NCBI GenBank assembly: GCA_029560875.1
Contig: JAKQKB010000159.1
Coordinates: forward strand, 1-64,000
Direction: 5' to 3'
Source of the DNA: Bacteroidota bacterium
GTDB lineage: Bacteria > Bacteroidota > Bacteroidia > Bacteroidales > Tenuifilaceae
Length of the DNA stretch: 64,000 bases
In this document: positions 7,657-17,084 of the stretch, piece after piece
Position numbering within the stretch: position 1 is the stretch's first letter
Layout of the letters: every line of letters begins with the position of its first letter
Position numbers and translations under genes: made by a program
The notes under the pieces: generated by a model
The model's database searches: none
What the model was told of the DNA's origin: nothing
The model's input: only the letters and a program-made list of their open reading frames with translations

Positions 7657-10329
7657 TTACATGTCAAATCCAATAAGCAGTAGTGATAGTTTTACATTTA
7701 TACTGTAGAATTTTTGTCCCTCAAAACCGGCAAAAACACCAACGCTGGCAAGCGCTCCAATTTGACTCATTGAGTATCCAACCTCGTAGTAAGGTTTAAA
7801 GTCTTTTGTAAATAGCGATGAGAAGTGTAAATTTTCTTCCCACATACGGTTGCTTAGGAATGGCAAATACTTTAAGGCTAAATATGGGGTGTTGTAGTTT
7901 ACCATAACCTGTCCGTATCGGGAGTTTGTGCTCCTCTCGTAGTAATCGATGTTTTGGTAACTATTGTTGAAAGAGCGAGCGGTTACAGGTGTTATTTGAG
8001 TGTTGAAATGGGCAAAGTCGTTGAAGTAGAGTTTATCTTTTGTAATAAAATCGCCATAAATCAAATTGTATGAAAATCTATTCCCTGGGCCAAAATTTAT
8101 TGTTTGCGAGATAGATGTTTCTAGGTTGATAAAGTTGGAGTTTGATTCCAAAACCCCAGGAATCCCAAACTTGCCATTTATCCTAAATGTTGGGTATTTG
8201 GAGTATAGCATCCTTTTTCGGTTGTCGCTAATTCTGTAGTGGTAGAATGGAGTATAGCTAAGCCTTACGGTTCCTATAAATGCTTTATTATTGCCATAGT
8301 TATCGGTATTTAACAGGTGGTTTTCAGGAATATTTGGGGTGTACCAACCCCTATTTCTACTGATAAAAATAAAATCAGTATTATTATCGAGCATCTTGCG
8401 GTTGGAAAAAGTTGCCCCTGTATATAGTTCAAGCCCATTTAGCAGGTCTATTCTGTTATGTATGCTGATATATCTATTTTCGAAAAGTTTCATGTAGTTG
8501 CGCCCAAAGCCTAACGATGCTACTGTGTTGGTTATGTTGGATACACCTACATTTTGGTTAAAGTCCATGCTTGCATAGCCGAAGTTTAGCCAAACGGTTC
8601 CCCTTTTCATACCTGCATATGTTAGGGAACTGGACACGGTTCCCATTGGAACTTTTCTTGCAAAAGCATACGAAACTGAAGGTCTTATATAGAAGGAATT
8701 GTTTGTAAAGTCTTTTCGGTAGCTGAATGTTGAGCCAACCACAAAGCCATCTACGGTATTAAAGCGAAATTCGTTAGGGCTAAATATTCCTGAGAAACGA
8801 ATAGTTTGCTTTTTATCAGTATTTCGCCATGTTTTCCCGAAGGTAATTGTACTGAATAAACTTTGGTTTTTCTGTTTTAGCGAATCGTTTTCAGTTGAAT
8901 CGATTTTTTGCTGAAGTTTTTTGTTCAATGCTTCGTCAACCTTTATTTCATCGGCGGTAAGAATAACTGGACGCATCTCCTGCCACATTGTTGAATCCGC
9001 TTTCCGAGCCATTGAGTCAATGGTAACGGTAATAGGGTCAACAACTTCCAATGTTTTGGCCGAAGTATCGGCTTGCTTCACCTGCTTATCAATCAGTTTC
9101 GCTAATTTATACATCTCCTTATTGCTCAGGGCTTCCTTGCTCATTAGTTTCTCTAATTTCTCAGCGTTTTTTTGTTCCTTAGCTTGTTGTTTTGCGCTAA
9201 CTTTCTTTTGAGGAGATTTGGGTTTAGGCTCTTCGGTCTTTTGCTGGTTTTGCCTTTGAGCAATATTAACGGGTGTTTTGATGGTTGTATTAACCTTAAC
9301 ATTCGAGTACTTTACGGAGGATATATAGGTTATATCGCCTTCGCTTCCCATAAACTTACCGTTTACTACGTAATGATGACTTATGGGCATCCAAACATCG
9401 TTCTCTATTTCTCCGAATGTTTGCTTAATTCTTATTGTACCAATAATTGATTCGTTTGTGAGGTCAATCTCATGAATGTTCCAGTAATCATCGGCAATGT
9501 AGATATAGCCTGACACTAACTGTTTGCTTTTTCGTTTGGGTATTACCTTTATTCTGTTTATAACCCTGTTATCCTGAATTGAGTAACTGTCGTACTTAAA
9601 GTTGTAGTGATTTAAAGCGTAAGGTGCAAGTGGTAGAATGATTTCGCCAATTTGAGGTTGATAAAAGCTGGCATTCAAGAATCGCATTACATCATCGGTG
9701 CCGCCACTTCCTCCAGGAATGTTGGAGCGTATCATCTTAACCTTTTGGTCATACTTGTCAGGCGCAGTAAATTTAATATTGTTGACCGATTCCTGAAGAT
9801 AGAATTGACCTTCCTTGGGAACATCATCGGAGTTTCCCATTGCTTTTTTAACCAGCCACGATAGTTTCTTAATTTTTAGTGTTCCCTTCATGTAAACCTC
9901 GGCGTTGAACTCCTTAATTTGATTTTGGTAGTAAGGAGCCATCCCGATGGCTTTGCGAATAATGCTGTAAGCGGGGTCTTCGCCCTTTGAACCTATTGTT
10001 ACAGGGGCTATTTGATAGGGTTTTACGGGTAATGTAATGTCGTAAGTGTTTTTGCCTTCCTTAACTTCAATCTGCTTCTCAATGGTTTCAAAACCAAGGC
10101 AACGGAAAGTAATGCTATATTTTCCCTTAGGAAGATTTATTAAGTACATCCCATCGGAGTTGGATGTTGTACCTTGCTTTGCTTCCTTTACAAAGATTGA
10201 TGCGTAAGCTATAGGTTCTTTGTTTTCGTCAAGAACTTTTCCTTGAAGCGATTGTGCTGTTAGTTTTAGATTGGTAGAAATTAGTAGTGATAGTAATCCA
10301 AGCCAATAGTAATTTTTTATAATTAACAT
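7657..10329 (-). CDS. DUF5686 outer-membrane protein with carboxypeptidase-regulatory-like domain
   Basis: An 890-aa secreted protein typical of Bacteroidota. It has a signal peptide (residues 1-26, ending LKLTAQ). A CarboxypepD_reg-like beta-sandwich follows (about 27-105, with LQGKVLDENKEPIAYASIFV and the usual 'G-T-x-S-x-x-x-G-x-Y' turn). Next is the DUF5686 region (about 110-370, FNAEVYMKGTLKIKKLSWL). A Lys/Gln/Ala-rich charged linker (about 370-430) is followed by a long beta-rich part with alternating aromatic strands (about 510-890) that looks like an outer-membrane barrel. The C-terminus ends in a hydrophobic strand (LSLLLIGFDM). The substrate or partner is unknown. It is a single gene with a 72-nt gap from the RhlE gene upstream. 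Confidence 0.85.
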   Translation of the reverse strand: MLIIKNYYWLGLLSLLISTNLKLTAQSLQGKVLDENKEPIAYASIFVKEAKQGTTSNSDGMYLINLPKGKYSITFRCLGFETIEKQIEVKEGKNTYDITLPVKPYQIAPVTIGSKGEDPAYSIIRKAIGMAPYYQNQIKEFNAEVYMKGTLKIKKLSWLVKKAMGNSDDVPKEGQFYLQESVNNIKFTAPDKYDQKVKMIRSNIPGGSGGTDDVMRFLNASFYQPQIGEIILPLAPYALNHYNFKYDSYSIQDNRVINRIKVIPKRKSKQLVSGYIYIADDYWNIHEIDLTNESIIGTIRIKQTFGEIENDVWMPISHHYVVNGKFMGSEGDITYISSVKYSNVKVNTTIKTPVNIAQRQNQQKTEEPKPKSPQKKVSAKQQAKEQKNAEKLEKLMSKEALSNKEMYKLAKLIDKQVKQADTSAKTLEVVDPITVTIDSMARKADSTMWQEMRPVILTADEIKVDEALNKKLQQKIDSTENDSLKQKNQSLFSTITFGKTWRNTDKKQTIRFSGIFSPNEFRFNTVDGFVVGSTFSYRKDFTNNSFYIRPSVSYAFARKVPMGTVSSSLTYAGMKRGTVWLNFGYASMDFNQNVGVSNITNTVASLGFGRNYMKLFENRYISIHNRIDLLNGLELYTGATFSNRKMLDNNTDFIFISRNRGWYTPNIPENHLLNTDNYGNNKAFIGTVRLSYTPFYHYRISDNRKRMLYSKYPTFRINGKFGIPGVLESNSNFINLETSISQTINFGPGNRFSYNLIYGDFITKDKLYFNDFAHFNTQITPVTARSFNNSYQNIDYYERSTNSRYGQVMVNYNTPYLALKYLPFLSNRMWEENLHFSSLFTKDFKPYYEVGYSMSQIGALASVGVFAGFEGQKFYSINVKLSLLLIGFDM

Positions 10330-10401
10330 ATTCTATTTTTTTGACTTAAAACTAAACAAATTTTAAACCAAAAAGATTAATGGATTTCTATTTCAAACAA
10401 T

Positions 10402-11535
10402 TTAACTATCAAGGGGATTTCTTATTTTGAAAATGGTTGTACCCAGAAATTTTTCGATTTTGTCGAACAGAATTTTCTGTTTTTTATTTACAAATGTAAT
10501 GGCCACTCCATCGCTTTGGGCACGGGCTGTTCGACCAATTCTGTGAACGTAATCCTCGGGGTCGTTGGGTACATCGTAGTTTACAACTAGGTCGATATCT
10601 TCAATGTCGATTCCACGTGAAATTATATCGGTTGCGACCAGAATCTGAATTTTTCTATTCTTAAACTCACGTAGAACATCCTCTCGCTCGCGTTGCTCCA
10701 AATCGGAGTGAATTGCCTTGGCTCTTATGTTGCTTTGTATTAATTTACGCTCAATGCTTTTAACTTCGGCTTTAGTTGAGGCAAAAACTAGTACACTTTG
10801 TACGTAATCCTTTTCCTTTACAAGTGAATCCAAAAGTTCTAGTTTTTGGTCGTTTTCCAACATATAAACCGCTTGAAGTATATTCTCAGCAGGTTTCGAT
10901 ACAGATAAGCTTATCTCAACAGGATTATGAAGGATTGTTTTTGCCAATTTCCGGATATTTTGTGGCATGGTTGCTGAAAACATCAGGGTTTGGCGCTTTT
11001 CGGGAAGTAACTTGATAATGGACATGATATCGTCATAAAATCCCATGTCCAGCATTCTATCTGCCTCATCAAGAATTAAATGCTCTACGGTATCAAGTTT
11101 TACATAGCCCATCTGGATATGTTGAATTAATCGGCCTGGTGTTGCAATAACTAAATCGGCGCCACCCTCAAGCGCGGCACGTTGCCTATCCCAGTTGCCT
11201 CCATCGTTTCCACCGTACACAGCAATTGAGCCAATTGGCGAGAAGTAGGCAAAACCCTCAATCTGTTGGTCAATTTGTAAGGCCAACTCACGCGTTGGAA
11301 CAATTACAAGAGTGCTAACTTTGCTGTGGTTCGATGTTTTGTTGGCATTTATGCTAAGAATAGGTAAAACAAAAGCTCCTGTTTTCCCAGTTCCTGTTTG
11401 CGCACAGGCTATCAAATCTTTTCCTTCAAGAATAACGGGTATTGCTTGCTCCTGAATAGGCGTAGGGTTCTCAAAACCCATTGAGTTAATCCCTTCAAGA
11501 ATATCGGGGTGTAATTTAAAATCGTTGAAATTCAA
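10402..11535 (-). CDS. rhlE: DEAD-box RNA helicase, RhlE-like, with TTG start
   Basis: ATP-dependent RNA helicase of the DEAD-box family, probably acting in ribosome assembly or cold growth as RhlE/RhlB/SrmB-type enzymes do. The Q motif (FENPTPIQEQAIP, 21-33), Walker A AQTGTGKT (45-52), PTRELALQ, DEAD Walker B (LILDEADRMLDMGF), SAT, and motifs IVa-VI (HSDLEQRERE, VATDIISRGIDI, HRIGRTARA) are all present. At 377 aa it has only the two RecA domains and no basic C-terminal extension. The frame has no ATG before the Q-motif segment and meets a stop four codons upstream, so the start is the TTG at 11535. rhlE is the closest label, not a proven orthology. Confidence 0.9.
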   Translation of the reverse strand: MNFNDFKLHPDILEGINSMGFENPTPIQEQAIPVILEGKDLIACAQTGTGKTGAFVLPILSINANKTSNHSKVSTLVIVPTRELALQIDQQIEGFAYFSPIGSIAVYGGNDGGNWDRQRAALEGGADLVIATPGRLIQHIQMGYVKLDTVEHLILDEADRMLDMGFYDDIMSIIKLLPEKRQTLMFSATMPQNIRKLAKTILHNPVEISLSVSKPAENILQAVYMLENDQKLELLDSLVKEKDYVQSVLVFASTKAEVKSIERKLIQSNIRAKAIHSDLEQREREDVLREFKNRKIQILVATDIISRGIDIEDIDLVVNYDVPNDPEDYVHRIGRTARAQSDGVAITFVNKKQKILFDKIEKFLGTTIFKIRNPLDS

Positions 11536-11561
11536 AGTATGGTTATTTTATTAATTGTGTG

Positions 11562-11592
11562 CAAAGGTAAATATTATTGGGTCGATTGCAAG
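11562..11592 (-). promoter_or_regulatory. Promoter for the RhlE-like gene
   Basis: Minus-strand CTTG (11589-11592) is followed after 19 bp by TACCTTTG (11562-11569). This is the best fit in the window to the Bacteroidota consensus TTTG-N19-TAnnTTTG, 27 nt before the TTG start codon. Confidence 0.6.
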
Positions 11593-11688
11593 GCGTGGAA
11601 TTTGAAATTAATGAAAATCAAAATATTAACCTTTTTAAAAGTTTTGCGTTATAGTATGAGTTGACTTTTTAGTGATGCTAAAAGCCAT

Positions 11689-11696
11689 TATATTTG
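11689..11696 (+). promoter_or_regulatory. Candidate -7 box TATATTTG for the YjjG-like gene
   Basis: TATATTTG matches TAnnTTTG and lies 17 nt before the ATG at 11714, giving a very short leader. A T-run rather than TTTG occupies the -33 position. Confidence 0.4.
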
Positions 11697-11713
11697 AAAC
11701 CTAAATATTTTTT

Positions 11714-12433
11714 ATGATTCTAGATATTTTCTCCAAGAAGCAACGTACATACAAGCATATATTTTTCGATTTAGATAGAACCTTGTGGGACTTTGAGCAG
11801 AATAAGGAGGACGCTCTCCGCGATATTTTCTTTGATTACCAGTTAGACACTGTATTTCCAAACGTAGTTACGTTTATAGATACTTTCACAAAGCATAACG
11901 ATTACCTCTGGGAAAAGTACCTGAAGGGCGAGTTAACCAAGGATGTACTTAGGTATAAAAGGTTCGAAGTAACTTTACTTGATTACGGTTTAAACAATAC
12001 TCGGCTTGCCAAAACTTTAGGAGAGGAATATCTTAAGATAATGCCCTTGAAAACCGCTCTGGTGCCTGGCACTAGAGAATTACTAGAGTATCTAAGTGAA
12101 AAATATAAGTTGCATATCATTAGTAATGGTTTTAACGAGGTACAATTCCCCAAATTAGAGCGTTGCCATATTGAGCATTACTTTGAGTGGGTTGTAACAT
12201 CCGAGGATGCAGGATACCATAAGCCCGACCCTCGTGTTTTTGGACATTCGCTATCGAAAGCAAATGCTAAGAAGGAAGAGAGCATAATGGTTGGCGACGA
12301 TTTTGAAAAGGATGTTGAGGGTGCCAAAAAGTTTGGCATGGACCAAATTTACTTTAACCCCGAAAATAAACCCCGTAAGTTTAAAGCAACTTACGAGGTT
12401 CAATCGCTTCGCGATATTATGACGATTCTTTAA
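11714..12433 (+). CDS. yjjG: YjjG-type HAD phosphatase (noncanonical pyrimidine nucleotidase)
   Basis: Haloacid-dehalogenase-superfamily phosphohydrolase, 239 aa. The nucleophile/acid motif is FFDLDRTLWDFEQN (D19, D21), motif II is IISNGFNEVQ, the motif III Lys is in HKPDPRVF and motif IV is MVGDDFEKDVEGAK. The motif I context 'DRTLWDF' with a helical cap and the C-terminal 'IYFNPENKP' segment are those of the YjjG family, which dephosphorylates dUMP, dTMP and abnormal pyrimidine nucleotides. A house-cleaning role is inferred from the family. The gene converges on dnaB with only 6 bp between stops. Confidence 0.88.
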   Translation: MILDIFSKKQRTYKHIFFDLDRTLWDFEQNKEDALRDIFFDYQLDTVFPNVVTFIDTFTKHNDYLWEKYLKGELTKDVLRYKRFEVTLLDYGLNNTRLAKTLGEEYLKIMPLKTALVPGTRELLEYLSEKYKLHIISNGFNEVQFPKLERCHIEHYFEWVVTSEDAGYHKPDPRVFGHSLSKANAKKEESIMVGDDFEKDVEGAKKFGMDQIYFNPENKPRKFKATYEVQSLRDIMTIL

Positions 12434-12439
12434 TTTTTC

Positions 12440-13984
12440 TTAGAACGGAATATTGCTGTTATCGATTCCCTTGCTTGGACGGAAATCGAAATCGCTTTCG
12501 CCAAATGAGTCATCGTTCATTTTTGACGAATAGGTAACAGGCATCGATGCTGTGAACGAAGCCGATGCTGCTGGTTGCATGCCGGAGTAGTCCGTATCGT
12601 CCAAATCCGAGAAACGGGCCATTTCCTTTTGAAATCGTAGTTTTACATCCTCAACAGCTCCGTTACGGTGCTTAGCCACAATAATTTCGGCAACGCCCTG
12701 CGTTGAGTTACCATCCTCATCCTCGAGCAGTCCATAGTACTCAGGTCTGTGGATGAATGTTACAACGTCGGCATCCTGCTCAATAGCTCCCGATTCACGA
12801 AGGTCCGAAAGTTGCGGACGCTTATTTCCACCACGTGTTTCAACCGAACGGTTTAGCTGCGATAACGCTAAAATTGGTACGTTTAATTCCTTTGCAATGG
12901 CTTTTAATGAACGTGAAATTGTACTTACCTCCTGTTCACGGTTGCCTTTAGTTTCAGCAGGGCCAGTCATAAGTTGTAAGTAGTCAATAACCACAACTCC
13001 AATATTGTGCTGCGCTTTTAATCTTCTACACTTTGCTCTAAATTCAAAGATTGATAGGGCAGGGGTGTCGTCAATAAATATTTTTGCCTCGGAGAGGTTT
13101 TTAATCTTTACGGTGAGTTGAGTCCACTCATCCTGGGTAATTTTCCCATTACGGATTTTTTCCGACGAAAGACCCGATTCGCTAACAATTAAACGGTTCA
13201 CCAGCTGAATGTTCGACATCTCAAGCGAGAAAAATGCAACTGGCACTTTATGGTCAACTGCCATATTGCGAGCCATAGACAGCACAAACGCTGTTTTACC
13301 CATCGACGGACGTGCGGCCACAATAATAAGGTCGGAGCGTTGCCAGCCCGAAGTAAGCCTATCCAAATCGGTAAAACCAGAAGGAACACCACTTAAGCCA
13401 TCCTCGCGTTTTCCAGCCTCTTCAATTTGCTTAATGGCCTTCATTACAATATTGCTGATAGGCTGTGTGTCACTTTTAATATTACCCTCGGCAACCTTGA
13501 AGAGTTCCATTTCAGAGTAATCCAGCAATTCATCAACATCAACATCCTCGTCGAACGACTTGTTTTGGATATCGGTTGCTACTCTTATTAGTTCTCGTTG
13601 GATATACTTTTGGGCAATAATTTTGGAGTGATACTCCAAGTGAGCTGCCGAACCAACTTTTGTGGTTAGTTGTGCAAGGAATGGAGCGCCGCCAATTTCA
13701 TCGAGTTTCTCCTTTTTCCGGAGTTCTTCGCTTACAGTTAGTAGGTCAATAGGTTCAAGACGTGACGATAAATCCTGAATCGCTTTAAAAATAGTCTGGT
13801 GCGATTCCTTGTAAAAACACTCTGGCTTTAAAACCTCGCTTACTGCAATAATAGCGTCTTTTTCAACCATTATTGCACCAAGAACGGCTTCTTCCAAATC
13901 GAGTGCCTGGGGTGGAATCTTACCCAACTCTGCTCCAATTGGTTTAGGCTTGTATTGCTTGTTATATGTTCGTTTTTCGGCCAT
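12440..13984 (-). CDS. dnaB: Replicative DNA helicase
   Basis: Hexameric 5'-3' helicase that unwinds DNA at the replication fork. The N-terminal DnaB domain (LPPQALDLEEAVLGAIMVEKD region) is followed by the RecA-like motor with Walker A ARPSMGKT (224-231), Walker B VVVIDYLQLM, the arginine-finger region and the QLNRSVE motif. The frame is open to an ATG at 14005, but a -7 box TAACTTTG (14003-14010) overlaps that codon. The ATG at 13984 (MAEKRTYNKQY) is therefore chosen, giving 514 aa. The C-terminal tail is Ser/Asp-rich and ends with SNIPF. No intein is present. It is transcribed alone, divergent from gldB. Confidence 0.96.
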   Translation of the reverse strand: MAEKRTYNKQYKPKPIGAELGKIPPQALDLEEAVLGAIMVEKDAIIAVSEVLKPECFYKESHQTIFKAIQDLSSRLEPIDLLTVSEELRKKEKLDEIGGAPFLAQLTTKVGSAAHLEYHSKIIAQKYIQRELIRVATDIQNKSFDEDVDVDELLDYSEMELFKVAEGNIKSDTQPISNIVMKAIKQIEEAGKREDGLSGVPSGFTDLDRLTSGWQRSDLIIVAARPSMGKTAFVLSMARNMAVDHKVPVAFFSLEMSNIQLVNRLIVSESGLSSEKIRNGKITQDEWTQLTVKIKNLSEAKIFIDDTPALSIFEFRAKCRRLKAQHNIGVVVIDYLQLMTGPAETKGNREQEVSTISRSLKAIAKELNVPILALSQLNRSVETRGGNKRPQLSDLRESGAIEQDADVVTFIHRPEYYGLLEDEDGNSTQGVAEIIVAKHRNGAVEDVKLRFQKEMARFSDLDDTDYSGMQPAASASFTASMPVTYSSKMNDDSFGESDFDFRPSKGIDNSNIPF

Positions 13985-14002
13985 TTCTTTAAAATTAGGA
14001 TG

Positions 14003-14010
14003 CAAAGTTA
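14003..14010 (-). promoter_or_regulatory. dnaB: -7 box that decides the dnaB start
   Basis: CAAAGTTA reads TAACTTTG on the minus strand (TAnnTTTG). It overlaps the first in-frame ATG at 14005, so transcription would begin after that codon and translation at 13984, with a leader of about 10-15 nt. Confidence 0.5.
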
Positions 14011-14166
14011 AACTTCGAGATTAGTTTTTCCTTAGTTAACCCTATATGTTTTTGCACAAAATTTATTGGCTTGCTAACAAGTTATTAACAGGCCAGAAAA
14101 GCGTTAAAAGTTGTTATTCTTTGGGCGAAATTGGGGCAATAGTTCTATTCTTAGAACATGGTTTAC

Positions 14167-14174
14167 TATATTTG
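14167..14174 (+). promoter_or_regulatory. Candidate -7 box TATATTTG for the GldB-like gene
   Basis: TATATTTG (TAnnTTTG) lies 25 nt before the ATG at 14200. No TTTG is found at -33. Confidence 0.4.
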
Positions 14175-14199
14175 CTAGTGTTTGAAAACTGATTGCGCT

Positions 14200-15207
14200 A
14201 TGTTTAGGAAAGGAATAATTATTATACTGCTAGGAACAACTCTAATTTCTTGCAAAAAGAATAGGTTGGATGATATTGATATATCGAAAATTGATGTGAA
14301 AGTTGAAGTGCAGCGTTTCGATAATGATTTATTCGCCATAAACCCCGATAGCATTGAGGTTCAGCTTTCTACTTTAAAGGAAAAGTATGGACAGTTTGCC
14401 GATTTATTTTTTGAGGGTATTATTCGAATAGGAAAGCCCGAGAATCCCCAGTACTTCCAATTTCTCCGAAGTTTCCTTACCGATACTATGGTAAACAACT
14501 CGTACCGTAAGACACAATCCACGTTTACCAATTTTGATGATTTCAATTTTGATTTAACTGATGCTTTTAAGCGATATAATTACCATTTTCCAACTAGGAA
14601 AATACCAGCAGTTATTTCGTACGTATCGGGTTACAACTTATCGGTGGCTATCGATGAAAACGTTGTTGCAGTTGGGCTCGATAGGTACTTGGGAAGCGAA
14701 ACACCTCAGTATAAATTATTGGGCATACCTAGGTATATGGCCAACAAAATGATACCCGAGAAGATACCCTCCGATATTGTAAGAGCTTGGCTTTACGGAG
14801 AATTTGCCTATAACGACTCCGTTGACAATTTGCTATCGAATATGATTTACGAGGGCGAGTTAATCTACATTACGAGACATCTTTTACCTAATGAGCCTGA
14901 GCATCTAATACATGGTTTTAGTGAGGAACAACTTAAATGGTGTGAGAAGAACGAGGCCGATATGTGGACTCATCTTATTGAGAATAAATTGCTTTTTACC
15001 ACAAATACTCTTGAAATAAACAAATTTATTAACGATGCGCCTTTTACATCTGGTTTTCCGCAGGAAAGTCCTGGTCGTGCTGCAGTTTGGATTGGATACA
15101 GAATAGTTGAATCGCTGATGCAGCGCAACGAGCAGATGAGCCTTGAGGAGTTGATGAACATTAAGGATTACCAGAAAGTGCTTAATATGGCACGCTATAA
15201 GCCTTAG
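14200..15207 (+). CDS. gldB: GldB-like gliding-motility/T9SS-associated lipoprotein
   Basis: A 335-aa lipoprotein. The signal MFRKGIIIILLGTTLISC ends in a good lipobox (LISC, Cys18), which makes the ATG at 14200 the start rather than the upstream TTG at 14182. The mature protein begins with KKNRLDDIDISKIDVKVEVQ, followed by RFDNDLFAI, and contains AVGLDRYLGSETPQY, SDIVRAWLYGEF and the ending PFTSGFPQESPGRAAVWIGY. These features are characteristic of GldB, a lipoprotein required for gliding in flavobacteria and also present in non-gliding Bacteroidota with type IX secretion. Its biochemical role is unknown. The T9SS tails on proteins later in this window fit with its presence, although no other gld or por gene is here. 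Confidence 0.85.
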   Translation: MFRKGIIIILLGTTLISCKKNRLDDIDISKIDVKVEVQRFDNDLFAINPDSIEVQLSTLKEKYGQFADLFFEGIIRIGKPENPQYFQFLRSFLTDTMVNNSYRKTQSTFTNFDDFNFDLTDAFKRYNYHFPTRKIPAVISYVSGYNLSVAIDENVVAVGLDRYLGSETPQYKLLGIPRYMANKMIPEKIPSDIVRAWLYGEFAYNDSVDNLLSNMIYEGELIYITRHLLPNEPEHLIHGFSEEQLKWCEKNEADMWTHLIENKLLFTTNTLEINKFINDAPFTSGFPQESPGRAAVWIGYRIVESLMQRNEQMSLEELMNIKDYQKVLNMARYKP

Positions 15208-15358
15208 CATTGGTAATTGAAAGTTTAGAAACATAATTAAAAGGTTCAAATAAAAGTAAGTCTAAACAAAAATTTATGTAACTTGTTAGATATGTTGTTT
15301 TGTATTAACATATGAACATATTTTATTCGTTGTGATAACCTTTTAAATCATTATAAAT

Positions 15359-17029
15359 ATGAAAACAGATATTGAAATTGCTCACGAAATTAAGATGAAA
15401 CCTATCGGTGAGATAGCCGATATACTTGGAATTGATAGGGAAGACCTTATTCCTTACGGCAAGTTCAAGGCCAAAGTTCCCCTAAAGTACATCAACAAGC
15501 AAAAGTACGAGAAGAATAAGCTGATTCTTGTTTCGGCAATTTCGCCAACACCAGCAGGTGAGGGTAAAACAACTGTTTCCATTGGACTAACTCAGGGTCT
15601 TAACCGAATTGGAAAACAAACTACTGTAGTTTTACGTGAACCATCGTTAGGCCCTGTTTTCGGTATAAAGGGTGGCGCAACAGGTGGTGGATACTCACAG
15701 GTTTTACCAATGGAGGATATCAACCTACACTTTACTGGCGATTTTAACGCCGTTGAACGTGCTCACAATTTGTTATCGGCGCTTATCGATAATAATATTC
15801 AGAGTAAGAAAAAGTCTTTAGGTATCGACCCAAGAACAGTAAGTTGGAAACGGGTAATGGATATGAATGACCGTTCTTTACGTCACATGATTGTTGGTTT
15901 GGGCGGTACAACCCACGGTATTCCTCGCGAAACTGGATTCGATATTACAGCTGCATCGGAGGTTATGGCTATACTTTGCTTGGCCGAGGATATGGAGGAT
16001 TTAAAACGTCGTTTGGGTAATATTTTCATAGGTTATACTTACGATAAAAAGCCAATTTATGCCCGTGATTTAAAGGCCGAGGGCGCAATGGCTGCATTGT
16101 TACGCGATGCCATTATGCCAAACCTAGTGCAAACCATTGAGGGTACACCTGCAATTATTCACGGTGGCCCGTTTGCCAATATTGCACAAGGTACAAACTC
16201 GGTTCTTGCAACAAAAATGGGCCTTTCGTTGAGCGAGTATGTTGTAACTGAGGCAGGTTTTGGATTCGACTTGGGTGCAGAAAAGTTTATCGATATAAAA
16301 TGTAAATATGCTGGATTAAGACCTAATGCTGTTGTTCTGGTTGCTACAATTCGTGCGTTGAAATATCACGGAGGCAAGGATTTGAAAGAAATTAAGGAGC
16401 CAGATGTTAATGCTCTTAAAAATGGTATTGGTAATTTGCAAAAGCATATCGAGAACATGAAGCAATTTGGAGTTTGCCCTGTTGTTGCCATTAACCGCTT
16501 TACAACTGATACCAACGAGGAGGTTGATTATATTAAGAGCGTTTGCAAGGAAATGGATGTGCCTGTTTCCGAAGTGGATGTTTGGGGAAAAGGTGGCGGC
16601 GGCGCAATTGAACTGGCAAACTTGGTTGACAAAATTGCAACCAGTTGCACAAACCAAATTAACCCTCTTTACGAATGGGAATGGACTCCCGAGTTAAAAA
16701 TTGAGACTATTGCAAAAAAACTATACGGAGCCGCAGCTATCGATTTTACAGCTCAGGCTAAAACCGATTTGCAGAAGGTTTACAAACTAGGCTTAGATAA
16801 ACTCCCAATCTGTATGGCAAAAACTCAAAAATCACTATCGGATAATCCCGATTTACTTGGTCGTCCGAAAGATTTTGTGGTTACAGTGCGTGAAATTGAG
16901 ATTGCTGCAGGGGCTGGATTTATAGTTCCAATTACGGGTCAAATTATGCGTATGCCTGGCTTACCCGATGAGCCCGCTGCCGAAAGAATTGATGTGGATA
17001 ATAATGGCGTAATTACCGGATTATTCTAA
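15359..17029 (+). CDS. fhs: Formate--tetrahydrofolate ligase
   Basis: ATP-dependent ligase forming 10-formyltetrahydrofolate from formate and THF, feeding purine synthesis and one-carbon metabolism. The 556-aa length is normal. The P-loop TPAGEGKTT (64-72) and the family segments GIKGGATGGGYSQV, GGTTHGIPRETGFDITAASE and GGPFANIAQGTNS are intact, and the C-terminus has GAGFIVPITGQIMRMPGLP. It is a single gene between gldB and a shared bidirectional terminator. No methylene-THF dehydrogenase or CO-dehydrogenase gene is adjacent, so it is probably a housekeeping enzyme rather than part of an acetogenic pathway. Confidence 0.97.
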   Translation: MKTDIEIAHEIKMKPIGEIADILGIDREDLIPYGKFKAKVPLKYINKQKYEKNKLILVSAISPTPAGEGKTTVSIGLTQGLNRIGKQTTVVLREPSLGPVFGIKGGATGGGYSQVLPMEDINLHFTGDFNAVERAHNLLSALIDNNIQSKKKSLGIDPRTVSWKRVMDMNDRSLRHMIVGLGGTTHGIPRETGFDITAASEVMAILCLAEDMEDLKRRLGNIFIGYTYDKKPIYARDLKAEGAMAALLRDAIMPNLVQTIEGTPAIIHGGPFANIAQGTNSVLATKMGLSLSEYVVTEAGFGFDLGAEKFIDIKCKYAGLRPNAVVLVATIRALKYHGGKDLKEIKEPDVNALKNGIGNLQKHIENMKQFGVCPVVAINRFTTDTNEEVDYIKSVCKEMDVPVSEVDVWGKGGGGAIELANLVDKIATSCTNQINPLYEWEWTPELKIETIAKKLYGAAAIDFTAQAKTDLQKVYKLGLDKLPICMAKTQKSLSDNPDLLGRPKDFVVTVREIEIAAGAGFIVPITGQIMRMPGLPDEPAAERIDVDNNGVITGLF

Positions 17030-17041
17030 TGGAATAAAATT

Positions 17042-17080
17042 AATGCCTGACAGGGTTTCAAAGCCTGTCAGGCATTTTTT
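17042..17080. terminator. Strong bidirectional intrinsic terminator
   Basis: AATGCCTGACAGG (17042-17054) and CCTGTCAGGCATT (17064-17076) form a perfect 13-bp stem with a 9-nt loop, followed by a T-run. It lies between the convergent fhs (stop 17029) and porin-like (stop 17085) genes and can serve both. Confidence 0.92.
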
Positions 17081-17084
17081 ATTG

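Noticed and set aside
8921..9864. Plus-strand ORFs opposite the DUF5686 gene
   Set aside because: They are shadows of a long minus-strand gene with a clear signal peptide and domains; composition is Ser/Phe/Ile-rich without family likeness.
14182..14199. TTG start of the GldB-like protein
   Set aside because: The ATG at 14200 directly starts a well-formed lipoprotein signal; the six extra residues would weaken it.
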